This document shows positions 24,290-35,123 of a DNA stretch of 64,000 nt, piece after piece. The notes under the pieces are model-generated. The model saw only the letters and a program-made list of their open reading frames with translations, did no database searches and was not told the origin of the DNA. The translations under genes and the position numbers were made by a program. The stretch is from NCBI GenBank assembly GCA_963970005.1, contig CAXAMN010025706.1:595037-659036 (forward strand), written 5' to 3'. Position 1 is the first letter of the stretch. Each line of letters begins with the position of its first letter. This DNA is from Durusdinium trenchii. Lineage: Eukaryota; Sar; Dinophyceae; Suessiales; Symbiodiniaceae.

Positions 24290-24625
24290 CTAGTACCTTA
24301 CTAGTACGTTACTAGGAACCGGAAGCAGGGTAGTTCATGCTTCTAGGCGGCGTTGGGGAGATTCCTTGAAGAAGCGCTCACACTTTGTTACTACTGGCAT
24401 CCTTGCTTGCCCTCTGTTACTAGTAGCTTCTTGCTCCTAGTAGTAGGGACAGGAGCTGCTAGTAGCATCCTTGCGACTAGTAGCGATGCCCTTTGCTACT
24501 AGTAGCTTCTTGCTCCTAGTAGTAAGGCCAGGAGCTACTNNNNNNNNNNCTTGCTCCTAGTAGTAAGGCCAGGAGCTACTAGTAGCGTCCTTGCTAGATT
24601 TTTAGGGAGACTTAAGTTTTGAAAG
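24290..24625. repeat. Dispersed CTACTAGGAGC-type repeat, with assembly gap
   Basis: Units such as CTTGCTCCTAGTAGTAAGG and CCAGGAGCTACTAGTAGC are repeated head to tail. Ten N bases at 24,540-24,549 interrupt them. The left part carries TTCCTTGAAGAAGCGCTCAC, and the right edge carries TTTTTAGGGAGACTTAAG, both also found in other copies of the family in this window. Confidence 0.88.
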
Positions 24626-24954
24626 GACTTGCGTTCCGTGGTTTCAAGCCGAAAGGGAAACCCGCAGTGCCTGCCAAATGGACACCCAAGGAAGTGGACA
24701 CCCGGATAAATGAGCGTTGGCTTTGCAAAAGTTGCAGCTAAAGTGACAGGTAAAATGCCCCCATATGGGAATAAATATATGGTCATTTGAAAGGCCTTTT
24801 GCTTCTGATTCTGGGCTGAACTTGGCCCAAAAAGAAACACTGAAGAAGGAAGGGCTGCTCGATCTGTGCAACTGAAAGCACTCAGGTCCCACGCCGCAGC
24901 CTTGCTTTCCAGTCTTGAGCTTGATTCGAATCCTCCAACTTGTGCAGACTCGAG

Positions 24955-25065
24955 TTAGAGTTGCGTTTTCTTCTGCCCGCTAGCGCTTTCAAGTAGGCCG
25001 CCACTAGCTAGTGGGCGCAGGATAGCTCACGCTTGCACTATTCATGTGGTTCCTAGTTTATTAGG
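24955..25065. repeat. Fragment of dispersed repeat (GATAGCTCACGC ... GGTTCCTAG)
   Basis: Contains TAGGCCGCCACTAGCTAG, then GATAGCTCACGC and ATGTGGTTCCTAG. The same blocks in the same order occur at 32,180-32,250 and 40,715-40,790, and inverted at 32,640-32,720 and 56,545-56,650. Confidence 0.75.
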
Positions 25066-25762
25066 CACGTGATAGCCATGTCCTTCCTGAATTCAAAGTG
25101 CCCCCATAATGTACACTTACCCAGTTTAAACCCAATGCCATTGTCACACGAATCACTCGTGCCAAGGAATACTCTGTTGGGCCTTGACTTTCTGGCAAAG
25201 CGAATAGCAATGGCTTCCTTTTCCTGGTGCCAAGGGATGAAGGAATTAATGGGGTGATCCTTTGATTCTTGCGATTCACATTACTCCATCCACATACAAT
25301 CAACTACTGCAAGCTTGCTTCTGATCGTCCATCACCTGGCCTTTTTGACATGCACCTCTGTCGGATTCCAGTTGGTCACTGGCTCAGGCAGTTTGGAGCA
25401 AATGCCTCATTGGTGGGTCGGCGAAGCTTGTGGACACAGGGGATGGAAGAAGATTGAACTTTTGTGGCCTTTGCTTTGTAAAAACCCTCAAAGCTATTGA
25501 ACTCCTTGATGGTCCAAAGTCTGCTTGTTCTGTGTTGTGCTTTCCGCCAGCTTTGCTAAAAAAAAGGAGACTGTCGCAGCTAGAAAGGACCGCACCGTCT
25601 GTCGCAGCCTTGTAAACAACCACCTCCTGCTGCCTTGGGCAATGACGGCTTCTCTGCAGCACTCCAAGGCTTGGTCAGTGGAAAATGGTCAAACCTGTCA
25701 AACCCAGCATACAAAGAAAACGTATACAAATTATAGGTCGAAAAGGTCATCCCCGAGCTTAC

Positions 25763-26030
25763 ATAGACCGACCCGCTTCCATAAGGCGCAGGCTGCAACT
25801 TCTCTGCAGGGCTCAGAGTTGCGGAAGGTGATGGAGTGGCGAGGGGCTGTGCAGGTTGTCCAGGCAGAGGCTGGGGCTGCAGGGGCTGCCCTGGCTGGCC
25901 GGGCTGCCCTGGCTGGCCGGGCTGCCCTGGCTGGCTGGGCTGCCCGGGCTGCCCGGCCTCTGGTACCATATGGATATAGTGGTGCACCTGGTTCTGAACT
26001 TGGTTCTGAACCTGGTGCTGAACTGTGTGC
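25763..26030 (-). CDS. Exon coding Gln/Val repeat and (Gly-Gln-Pro)n
   Basis: A candidate exon of 268 bases lies between a GCTGCCCAG acceptor (exon starts 26,030) and a TAT/GTAAGC donor (ends 25,763). It encodes QHQVQNQVQNQVHHYIHM, then about eight GQP triplets with a few SQP or LQP, then PLPGQPAQPLATPSPS. The DNA is an 18-base tandem repeat. The triplets resemble collagen-like Gly-X-Y, but the run is short. Flanking exons were not identified, so the gene is unknown. Confidence 0.45.
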
Positions 26031-26204
26031 CTGGGCAGCCAAGGTAAGGGGTCTGTCACATCAACGTGTTCAACACATGCCCCAAGCCACAGAACCTAGT
26101 GGCAGTTGCTCCTGCAAGTTTGCAAGTCTGAGGATCTGGCACTACATGTTCAATTGGGGCCTGCAAAAGACCGGTGCAAAGTGTGAAGTTAACCTAACTA
26201 GTGA

Positions 26205-26312
26205 CAAGGATGCTACTCGGGGCTCCTGGCCTTACTACTAGGAGCAAGGACGCTACTAGGGGCTCCTGGCATCGCTACTAGTAACAAGAAGCTACTAGGA
26301 GCAAAGGGCACT
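26205..26312. repeat. Dispersed CTACTAGGAGC-type repeat, inverted relative to the 24.4 kb copy
   Basis: Reads CTACTAGGAGCAAGGACGC and GGGGCTCCTGGCATCGCTAC with CTAGTAACAAGAAGCTACTA. This is the reverse complement of the units at 24.4-24.6 kb, so the two copies bracket about 1.6 kb that includes the GQP exon. Confidence 0.88.
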
Positions 26313-26319
26313 AAATCTT

Positions 26320-26995
26320 TGCGGAAGACTTTGGGGAAGACTTTGGTTGGCGTGCCTGTGGGAGCCATGGCACGTTGAAAACTTGCAAGCCTCAGCAATC
26401 AGCCAAATTCTTGAAATATTCAGCGATGCTAAACAGCTAAACTGATCTAGGGACAGAAATAACAACCTGGGGCCACCCCAAAATCTCATCAAAGACATTC
26501 TGGTGGCTCGAATGCTCACAAGTCCAATTCAGCGAATTGGGACATAGACCATCCCAAGTTTGGCCCAAGCCGATTTTAACATGAGCTGAGCTGTGCCCCC
26601 GCACGTCTTGATGCAGCGCTGCTGTACCCAGATGGCAAACGACCCGAACATGCCTCAGCTCGTCTCAAGTAGAGATATTGCCATTCGATTGGTTCCTTCA
26701 TGATCCCAAACTCCATGTTTGCTTGGACCAATCCGCCCTTGACCCATCATGCACTACCGAAAATCCCAAATTTGTGTCTATTTTCGATGTTCAATTCTCA
26801 GGCGTACCGGCATACTGTCAAATCACCAGAGTGTGGCAGGCACTAGTAGTGATCTGTTTCTATACATAGTGAAGCCGGCAAAGACTGGCCGATGGCCGGC
26901 TCTGACAAACAAGAAAGCAAGTCGCTTCCTCGCTCCCTTGCTTTCTTGACAAGAGAGCTGACTAGCATGCTGCTTCCCCAATGAATTAAAATAAG
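26320..26995. other. Stretch without identifiable feature
   Basis: Short frames only, on both strands. No repeat or splice pattern that I can support. It includes an 18-base CTTTCTTG-rich inverted motif near 26,910-26,950. It lies just downstream of the PPR gene's last exon. Confidence 0.4.
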
Positions 26996-27002
26996 CTCAC
27001 TG

Positions 27003-28597
27003 TCATAAAAGCGCCCAAATGTGTTCACGGATCTTCAGCAACAATTCTACTGCTCGTGTGTAGTCAACTTGATGACCACGCGAGAGAGCCGTAGCTCTGA
27101 GAGCCCTCAGCGACACGTCGCAGGCCACAACGTCGCACTCTAAAGCTGAGTCCAGCAAATCTTCGACGAGGATCATTGCTTGCTTCCACTGACTCACCGT
27201 CTCCTTGGAAGTGATTTGGAAGGATCCCAAATTACCAGCCAGCCCAACACAATACAAGTGTCTTCGAGTCTATTCTTAAGCGTCAATAAAAGTTTTAAGG
27301 ACATGGTGACATCGGGACATGGGGAAATGGTATGATATGGTGACATGTGAAAGCTTCGGTTTTCAAAGCCAGTCCCTATGCTGCAGTCACAGAGCCACGG
27401 GACACTACTAGCTGCCACTAGCTTCTAGTTGGAACAACTGAGCTGGGCACGCATGCCAAGATCGCTGCACTGTGTGTGAAGATATCAGGGCTTTTGCCCT
27501 GGATCTGCATTCTTTCGAGCAGCGCGAGAGCATGCTCCCAGGAGTTGCCCTTTTCACAGGCACTCAGAGCAACATTGTATGTGGTTGTGCAAGTGAAGTT
27601 CTTCTCCTCCGCATCCATCAAGAGCTCCAGGGCCTCCAGCCATTTCCCAGCATTTTCGCATGCACTGATGGCCGCGTTGTAGGTAATAACATCACTTTGA
27701 AGTGTCTCATCGTGAAGTGTTTGGAAGAGAAAAAGAGCATATTGCCAACATTGACCCTTCTCACATGCACTGATTGCAGCACTAAAAGCTATAAAATCCG
27801 TCTTCAAGGTCTGGGCCTTTGGTGAGAACAGCAAATCAATTGCCACTTGCCACCGATTGGCCTTCTCGCAGGCGCTGATTGCAGCACTGTATGTTATGAC
27901 ATCAACTCGCTCTTGACGCTCTTCGAGGTCTGCCAACAAATATATAGCCTCTTGCCACTTACCATTCTTTTCACAAGCACTCATTGCAGAACTGTACGTG
28001 ACCACATCTGGCTCGTGCCCCATGTCAATACTTTGGAAGAAAAGCATTAGGGCATTTTTTCCAAAACCCAGCTCTTCCGCAGGCACTTATTGTAGTGTTA
28101 TATGAGATGACATCCGTCTCTGCGTGCCTCAGCTCCATCTCAGTCAGAAGAGATGATGCTTTTTGCCACTTTTCCACAGCCTCGCATGAGTTTAGCACTG
28201 TGTTGTACGTGAACAAGTCCGGCCAGTCTTTAGCGGTTGCCATCCTGAACATGCTCATCCCCATCTGCCATTGTGCCGCTCGTCCACAGTTGTGAATCAC
28301 AGAGTTTAGAAGAAAAGCATCTTTAGTAAAGTTCATCAGCTCTGTCACTTCAAAGATCTCAACTGCTTTCTGCCATCCACTTGAAGCAACAAGGCCACTG
28401 AAAGCCACAATATTGGTCTTCAACCTCTGCTTCTCTGACTCTGAGAGCAAGAGAACCCCTATCTTCCACGAGCGCTTTGCAATTGCGCAAATGTCTGAAG
28501 TGAAAATAGCTGCAGCGGGCCCGCCAGAAGTGGCCTTTCGGGTGCCAACCAAAGAAAGCTCCTCTCGCCAGACAAATCGATGCCCCGCAACAGCCAT
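27003..28597 (-). CDS. Pentatricopeptide repeat (PPR) protein, broken by a one-base frameshift
   Basis: The start is the ATG at 28,597 (MAVAGHRFVWREE), a possible organelle-targeting N-terminus. PPR motifs recur about every 35 residues: TNIVAFSGLVASS, PDLFTYNTVLNSC, TDVISYNTTISAC, PDVVTYSSAMSAC, VDVITYSAAISAC, TDFIAFSAAISAC, SDVITYNAAISAC and others, each followed by W-x2-A. At about 28,065-28,075 the frame changes within an A6 run after GFW: the first frame ends at 28,025 while the repeats continue in the frame open from 28,086. A further exon at about 27,205-27,003 (QWKQAMILVEDLL) lies after GTGAGTCAG. PPR proteins bind RNA in mitochondria and plastids; they act in editing, splicing or stability. 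A sequencing error is possible. Confidence 0.85.
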
Positions 28598-28599
28598 CG

Positions 28600-29070
28600 G
28601 CCAACTTTCCGCGTGGAGCGACCGTGGAGATCTTCCTAAGGCTATTGAGGCACAGCCTGCTGCTAGAGGAAGGCCGCATCACGCACATGATGCCCAAACT
28701 TGAGAGCCAATCGATGAACATGAAAGGCAAGGATTCAATTGGAAGGATTGCTGATTCACGGCCAGGCTACATCAGACCATGGGGATGCCGAGACTCTCCC
28801 ATTCAAGAAAAGGAAGGGGAGATGTGTGGCTTTGCTTCAGAGCGTTCTGGAAAATTGTTTGGCAAGCTGGGTGAACCTTTGAGCCTCTTTCTGCTCTTTG
28901 GGATGTTCCTTTAACTTTAAGTAAACAAATACATAATATTTATTAACTATATTTTATATATAGTGCATACAGTATGTCTTTGTCAGGAGTAGTTGGAGCA
29001 GGTCATCAGTCATCGCAGTTTTGTCTGTACCTCCAGCTTTTTGCAACACGCCACCTCCAGTCATCTGTCA
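28600..29070. other. Spacer between the two PPR genes
   Basis: About 470 bases with no PPR motif in any frame. An A/T-rich patch (TAACTATATTTTATATATAG) lies at 28,942-28,962. Presumably the 5' flank of the downstream PPR gene and the 3' end of the upstream one. No promoter motif could be assigned. Confidence 0.5.
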
Positions 29071-29072
29071 CC

Positions 29073-30134
29073 TCATCCTCCTAATAAATCCTCAGGGCCA
29101 AGATCAAAGGGGGCTTCAAGGCCTTCAAGGCCAGACATTTGTCCGCTCATGGCCTCTCTGTACATCTCCTGGGTAGGCGTCATTCTACGATCCTTCAACT
29201 CCACAAGAAGCGACAGACCCAACTGCCATGCTGCGGAAGTTGTGCCCAAAAAGGCACAAAAAGCATGCTCGACCTGCACTTTGTCCCGGTCTGAGATCTC
29301 TGCAGTAATCCGTGAAGTCTCTAAAAAATTCTCTGCGATGATCTGAAGCCCAGCTTCCCAAAGTGAAGAAGAAGCTAAAAGCGCCCGCAGCTGAATCTCG
29401 ATGCTCCAAGTTTGGAAAGTGGGGTCGAAGCTTTTGGTTTTAAAATCCTTCAGAAAGCCCAGGGCTCTCTCCCATGCTCCACCTTCGACACAAGCAAAAA
29501 GAATAGTATTGTAATTTATGCAATTTGGTTCTTCAACAGTTTCCAGCTCTTCAAAGAGAGACAACGCCTGATTAGTCGAAGCAACCTTTCCACAGGCTTG
29601 AATGGCAGCATTGTAGGCGGCTCGATCTGGGGCTAACCGTCGTACATCATACTCTTCGAGCAAACACAAGGCCCGCTCCCATTCAGTGGCAGTTGCGCAT
29701 GCACCCATTGCAGCACCAAAGGTCTTGACACTACAAGGCAGCCGTCTCCTTTCGAGCTTGTTCAACAAAATCAAAGACCTCTCCCATCGAAGTTGTCGTC
29801 CACATTCAGCAATAGCGCTTGTATAGCCATCAATGCTTACGCCGATGGGAGCGCTGATGGGCATCGCTAAAAACAGCAAATGTATGCAAATGTTCTTGTC
29901 ACCCTGCGTGGCATGCTCCAAACTGGTGCTAAGGACAAAGCATGGTCCTCTCAGGAGTCCCCTGCAAAACCACTGCAAATTGATCTGCGGGTCCTGAGTC
30001 CTTAGAAGCATGTGATTCTCTTGGCTGCTGATGCCATCTCTGAGCCAAATGTGATCAAATCTCACATTCAAAGTCCGTGCGGAAGATGCTACGCTGTGCA
30101 GGCACATGAAATACGTGCAAATGAAAAGCCACAT
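29073..30134 (-). CDS. Pentatricopeptide repeat (PPR) protein
   Basis: A 353-codon frame runs from an ATG at 30,134 to a stop at 29,073. The first 100 residues begin with a hydrophobic stretch (MWLFICTYFMCLHSVASS), which may be a signal or transit sequence, or an unspliced leader. PPR motifs start near residue 105: DGYTSAIAECGRQLRWERSL, SVKTFGAAMGACATATEWER, DRAAYNAAIQACGKVA, NCINYNTILFACVEGGAWER, and two degenerate ones ending W-x2-G. The C-terminus is acidic (FDLGPEDLLGG). It is in tandem with the downstream PPR gene and probably a relative. The expected role is organellar RNA binding; the target is unknown. Confidence 0.85.
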   Translation of the reverse strand: MWLFICTYFMCLHSVASSARTLNVRFDHIWLRDGISSQENHMLLRTQDPQINLQWFCRGLLRGPCFVLSTSLEHATQGDKNICIHLLFLAMPISAPIGVSIDGYTSAIAECGRQLRWERSLILLNKLERRRLPCSVKTFGAAMGACATATEWERALCLLEEYDVRRLAPDRAAYNAAIQACGKVASTNQALSLFEELETVEEPNCINYNTILFACVEGGAWERALGFLKDFKTKSFDPTFQTWSIEIQLRALLASSSLWEAGLQIIAENFLETSRITAEISDRDKVQVEHAFCAFLGTTSAAWQLGLSLLVELKDRRMTPTQEMYREAMSGQMSGLEGLEAPFDLGPEDLLGG

Positions 30135-30631
30135 CTTGACACAGAGTCATGGAATGGGGTAAATGGGGGATGGCCTTGCAGCAAGCAAGTGCCCAATTGG
30201 TGCTTGCAAAAGCGGAGAACACCAAGCATCTGGCCGTACCAGAGAAAAAGAAGCGTTGGTTTTGGTGATCAACCTGCTCCACTGAAGGACCTTAGAGGAT
30301 GCAGTGCACATAGAGAATAACATTAATTGTGTACCAACCTCGAAAAGGATGTGTATACTGTATGTGTTCTCTCAGGGCAAGGCCAATCCACGAGACCTGC
30401 CAGTGTGGCATGTCACCAATCAACAAGACTACACCCACTGGCTTCACTCAACTACACCCACTCCAAGTGTTTACTCTACTGGCTTCTGTGGGATCTGAAA
30501 AGGAAAGCATCACTCGAGAGAGCACCTCTAGCTCGAAGAAAAACTCGGCCACGCTCTCAAAGAAAAAGGTCACTGCCTCTCAGGAAGACTCTGGCAAGAA
30601 GTGACAACTCAATCACACGTGTCAGTCCTTG

Positions 30632-31054
30632 TCAGAAACTCAGATTTGTGACCGCATAAATTGCACAATGATGTGCTACTGTATCTGTATAACGTATTTT
30701 GGCCTCTCCTTGCCGTCCCTTTTCTGTTAGGTGCAAAAACTGATGCACTGCAGCGCACCACATCTCTTTGATCCCCTGAGGGACTTGTGGGATCCATAGG
30801 TTCTGGCCTTGCAGTTCACTTTGGATCCGAACGCAAATCCCAATCAAAAGTCCGTCTGAGATCCAAACACATTCAACCGTCCACTCGAAAACCTCAGAAT
30901 CCAAGGTTGCTGTGTGTTGCAAGCCTTCATTGATGACAAATGCAACTTGTATACTCTGGATGCGCGGTTCAAGCCATCGTTTGGTTCCGTATTTGACACC
31001 ACAGAGAACGTTGCAAGGTCTTGCCATGTGCTCTCCATCTATGTACATGAGCAA
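30632..31054 (-). CDS. Candidate exon, unknown product
   Basis: The minus-strand frame has plausible protein composition (VAFVINEGLQHTATLDSEVF, VWISDGLLIGICVRIQSEL, MWCAAVHQFLHL) and a GTTCTCTGTGG-rich upstream side. The competing 289-codon plus-strand frame (30,914-31,783) looks random. No domain recognised. A second candidate minus exon lies at about 31,745-31,600 (CEADALTYIAEVQFHILGH). Confidence 0.3.
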   Translation of the reverse strand: MLMYIDGEHMARPCNVLCGVKYGTKRWLEPRIQSIQVAFVINEGLQHTATLDSEVFEWTVECVWISDGLLIGICVRIQSELQGQNLWIPQVPQGIKEMWCAAVHQFLHLTEKGRQGEAKIRYTDTVAHHCAIYAVTNLSF

Positions 31055-31787
31055 TGTCAGCTAGCAGCTAGCCGTGTGTCTGAGTCTAAGCAACGCACTC
31101 TCCACCACCAGGCTTCTGCATGTAGGCCACAGAGTTACCTTTCAGCATCTTGGCTACTCCTATCGTTCATGAAGCTTTTGTCCAAGCTCTTCAAACTTCA
31201 AGTCACTGCCCAAACGAACACAAGTCTTGTCTGTTCACAAGTCCAACAAGAAAGAACAATGGAAAATAAGAAACAATGGAGCATTCATCGGAAATACAAA
31301 ACACAAACATGCACCTTCTGTCGGATTGCCATATTGGTCCACCGTATAGTGTTTCCGGTAACCGAAGACAAGCACCCGCTCCTCAGCACTGACCAACATT
31401 GGAACAGAACACCGATGTCAGGAAAACTGGCGCACAAGGCTCTCCAGGCTCCATGTTACAAACTTGTGTGTTTTGGTTTACATACTCCCTATGAAGGTAG
31501 ACTTGGCCCCAGTTTCATGATGATAAAGCTATATAAAGACTTGACTTTGCGTGTAGCAGCACTAGCCCACCATCAGTTGTTCAAAACTAAAACAGGCGAG
31601 ATTCTTGGATGTGGGGAGCAATCTTTTTGGTTGCATAAGGTCCAGACTCTCAAGTTGTCGAGCGGCATGTCGATGTCCCAAAATGTGAAATTGAACCTCA
31701 GCTATGTAGGTCAATGCATCTGCTTCACAAGTCTTGCACTGCACTGCTGCACGATGGAACCAGGTCTTGGAGAAGAATTATAATGCT

Positions 31788-31912
31788 AATACTCGATTCA
31801 TTCTAGGAGCAAGAACGCTACTAGTCGCTCCTGGCCGTACTACTAGGAGCAAGAAGCTACTAGGAGCAAAGGGCATCGCTACTAGGAGCAAGAACGCTAC
31901 TAGGGTGGTCAA
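31788..31912. repeat. Dispersed CTACTAGGAGC-type repeat
   Basis: Head-to-tail units: CTAGGAGCAAGAACGCTACT, GTCGCTCCTGGCCGTAC, GGAGCAAAGGGCATCGCTAC. Same family and same orientation as the 26.2 kb copy. Confidence 0.85.
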
Positions 31913-32179
31913 AACCAATTCCAGCTGCCTTGACCCACACGTTGACTCCCCCAGTTAAGGATCAATGACCCTAATTGTTTCCTTGTTCTGTCAGATGGCT
32001 TTTTCGAGAATCCTGAGAAGGTGACTTGGGTACAAAAACCGCGAAGCCATCAGGGCCTTTGAAGCTCGCCTGAAGCAGTGTGCAAGCTCGACCCTTCGAA
32101 CAAGTCTGCCATCTGCAAATCTAAAGACAACAACTCCTTCTTTTGGCCGGCTACTTGCCCTCACGGGGCTACTTCAAAC

Positions 32180-32830
32180 AAACTACTAGGGAACCTGCTA
32201 CTAGCGAACGGACACAGCATAGCTCACGCTAGTCATTTGGTTCCTAAATTTAATTTTTATATAACAAGAAAAACAAAGATATCTTGTTGTGACAAAGCCA
32301 AATCAAAAAGCAACAAATGAATCAATCAATCTCCGTGCATCTCTTGCAAAATCCTGAGCATTGGTTTGAGCTGCACCTGCAAAACAACTATCAATTCCCT
32401 ACCAGGAGACCTTGAACTTGGTGCTCGTTCCAGGCATCATGCTGATGGCGCCTCGATCCCAAGTGCACTCACAGTTACCGAAGTGATGATGCTGTACCAC
32501 CCAGTCCGATTCAAGGGATTCAAGCACAGCTCCAAGAAGGCTACCCATGGCGGCTGCTTTATTGTAGGCTGTTCGCCCTCCAAACTTGCCATTTGCCTGC
32601 ACACGGAGGCAAAGGATTAGAATGTTAAGTGTCCCTATTTTTTTCTGTAGGAACCAAACCATTACTGCGAGCGCTTCTTCAAGGAAACTTCCCCCGCCGC
32701 CCTAAAGGCGTGAGCTATCCTGCGTCTTGTCGGTAGTAGCTACTTAAGCTACTAGCTACCTCTTCTACTAGCTACCTAGCTAACCGACCTCCTAGCGGCC
32801 TCCCCCATTCTAAAAAAAAATAAAACAAAG
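32180..32830. repeat. Two fragments of the GGAACCAAATC / GCTCACGC dispersed repeat
   Basis: At 32,185-32,250 the order is CTACTAGG, CATAGCTCACGC, TTTGGTTCCTAAA. At 32,645-32,815 it is inverted: GTAGGAACCAAACCATTACTG, GCGAGCGCTTCTTCAAGG, GGCGTGAGCTATCCTGCG, GTAGCTACTTAAGCTACTAG, CTAACCGACCTCCTAGCGG, then an A-rich end. A coding exon lies between them. Confidence 0.75.
32411..32596 (-). CDS. Candidate exon with good splice sites, unknown product
   Basis: A 186-base exon (62 codons) lies between GTGTGCAG/GCAAAT and TTCAAG/GTCTCC. It encodes GKFGGRTAYNKAAAMGSLLG, then AVLESLESDWVVQHHHFGNC and TWDRGAISMMPG. Composition is clearly protein-like. No family recognised. It may belong with the exons at 33-34 kb. 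Confidence 0.45.
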
Positions 32831-33134
32831 AAACTACAGTATCCTTCCTTTTGCGTTTGTCATCGTTTGTCTCATTGTTTCTGATTCGAAGGATCTTCCT
32901 TTAAGTCGCCTGTGGATCACCGGGCTCATAATGGCTGGACACCGCCTGGCACACGTTGGACGAAAGGTCACATCGCAGCGTGTCGTTGCGAGCACTTTGC
33001 TACAAATTCGACAGTAATGCTAGTCATGTTTGTCTCTTCGGTCTGTTGGAGTATCTTCGAAAACATTGTGCCTTTGGTACTCTCTCTTTGGTGTTGGCAC
33101 TCTCTGTTTTCGGAAGCCACCTCTCTCTATTGAC

Positions 33135-33960
33135 CCTGCCTCAATGACCAAGTCGACACCCTTGCCATCCACTTGCAGGACCTGCAGTACACCAGTCTGG
33201 ATTTGTCTTGGAGGCGAAGCCTATCTGGGCTCTCCGAACATTTTGGAATCGGAGATCTTGACTGCCTTGACGATCTGGCCCCTAGGAGAAGCACTGCATC
33301 GCACTGCGTGGGACATCAACTCCATACAAAGGAGAGGAGTTGCAAAATCCAGCAACAAGTCTAACAGCTTTTAGATCAACAAACACCAACTGCAAATATC
33401 GCGAATCCATGCAAATCCTTCAAACAGCAGACTCACATATCAGCTGCATGCTGCTTCAGCCTTCCCCAGGAGGTTGCTGTTGATGACGTTCCCCAGATCA
33501 AGAATCTCGTAGCCTGCTCGAGACCAAACAGAACGTCCTACCTGAAACTCTGGTCTTTGGATCTTGCAAGCAACGCGCCTCCAGCATCGCAACCAGGATC
33601 GGATATGAACGGTTTCCTGCAAGCGAAGTAGCTGCTGGCAATCTATCAAAAGCTAAGAGATTTGTCACCTCTCCCTCCCTTGCTCCTCGATCCCTCTCTT
33701 TCCCTTCCCTCTCTTTCCCTTCGTGTCCATCTCTTTCTAAGTATATAGTTATTTTGCCACTCCACGGCCCACTCAGCTCCGGGCTCGAACACTGTCTCTC
33801 CAGGATCGGCGCAACTTCCGTGCACCCTGCCAAGTTGATCTTTGGAGCAACTCATCAAGACTTCTTCCGGCTCAAAAGTGCAATCAATACAAGTAGGGGA
33901 GGAGAAATTAGCCATGCAAGACACTACCTACACAACTGCAAAAGGTTCTTGCAACCTGCC
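33135..33960 (-). CDS. Candidate exons of an unknown, possibly broken gene
   Basis: Three minus-strand stretches look coding. About 33,925-33,740 has CIDCTFEPEEVLMSCSKDQL and AEWAVEWQNNYI. About 33,621-33,541, between GCTTGCAG and TCAG/GTAGGA, has NRSYPILVAMLEARCLQD. About 33,350-33,140 has AVRCSASPRGQIVKAVKISD, an in-frame TAG, then IQTGVLQVLQVDGKGVDLVI. The TAG suggests decay or an unseen intron. No domain recognised. Confidence 0.35.
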
Positions 33961-34099
33961 GTCTCTTTTAAATACGTGCTCAAAATATTTATCAGCGGCT
34001 ACCTGGAAATTACCTTTTGTAGCATGTGTCAAACTCCTCAAGGTCCAGACCTGAAGACGCTGTCTGGAGTGTTGTAGAACTCCTGGCAAACAAAACATG

Positions 34100-34811
34100 C
34101 TGAAATGGAAGGGATGAAGCACAAAAACGGATGGAAATCAAAGGCGGCAAAAAGCTCACAATAGTTTTTTACAAAGTTCCTAAATGCCTTTCAATGTTCA
34201 CCAAAGTCCAAATGACCTCGCACTCGTCGATTGCAGTAATGGAGTACGTTGCAATGTCACTGCCTCAGGTCAAAATGGTCCAAAACGATAGGCAAAGAGG
34301 TGGATACTCGGGACCAAGTTTGCTGTATTGGTCTAGTGCATGGTTCCTGCTTGGTTTAGTCTTGGGGGGCGGTAGGCCCGGTAAGCCAACTCCTCAAAAC
34401 CAGCAAAGCCATCCTCAGCGTTTCAACACCAACCGGTGCGCTCAGTCACAACAAAATGCGACTTCTCTGACAAGTTCACGATTGTTTTGGTTTGTGGGGT
34501 AGTTTTCTCGCTTGGACAGTCAGGTGGATAGATTCCTCTGGTTGAAGTCTTTGTGGAGTTTCACTTCTGAAACTCTATTGTGCGGTTTGCGGAGAGGAGA
34601 CTAAACGAAACATCAAAAAGAAGAATGCATGAAAAAGAAATCGACGCATGATACATCAATGATACAGCACAAACAACCTTGCCAGGAAGGAATCTGGCAG
34701 GGAATGGTACATGCAGAAGAAGCAGTGAAAAAGGTCTACACAAAAAAGAAGCAAGTGAGTGAGAAGAACACTATGAACTGTGGAGTTCATTGCACAATCG
34801 CAAGCATATCT
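34100..34811. other. Stretch without identifiable feature, 3' flank of the LTR element
   Basis: No frame with protein-like composition. Ends at the 5-base target duplication GTTTG (34,812-34,816) that precedes the LTR retrotransposon. Confidence 0.45.
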
Positions 34812-34816
34812 GTTTG

Positions 34817-34945
34817 TGCGAAAACTCTAACTCACTCTTTTTCCTTCTTGAGTTAAGGGCTACAGTATACAGTCTTAGTGCCATACTTTACGCAATATCT
34901 TTACATACATGTCTAGCAACCTATTTGGATGCATGAAATTTCGCA
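34817..34945 (-). repeat. 3' LTR of the Copia element
   Basis: 129 bases; starts TGCGAAAACTC and ends AAATTTCGCA, giving a perfect 7-base terminal inverted repeat. It differs from the other LTR by five substitutions and one 3-base indel (about 96% identity). This suggests insertion was not very recent. Confidence 0.93.
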
Positions 34946-34953
34946 CCCTCCTT
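34946..34953 (-). promoter_or_regulatory. Polypurine tract
   Basis: On the minus strand AAGGAGGG immediately precedes the 3' LTR. This is the position and composition expected for the plus-strand DNA primer of LTR retrotransposons. Confidence 0.75.
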
Positions 34954-35123
34954 AAAGGTTGGCGCTCAAACATGCACTTGGCACTTTATGCGTATTGGGC
35001 TCTGGGATGTCTTTACACATGTCCCACTTCTGTACATGAAACTTCGGCACGGAGTGCTACTCTTTTCAGTATGCACTTTCCACACGAGTGTCAGGCTGAC
35101 TGCATTTAGCAAAGAGTGGTAGT

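Noticed and set aside
30914..31783. 289-codon plus-strand open frame
   Set aside because: No domain or repeat; amino-acid composition looks random, and minus frames in the same interval are more protein-like.
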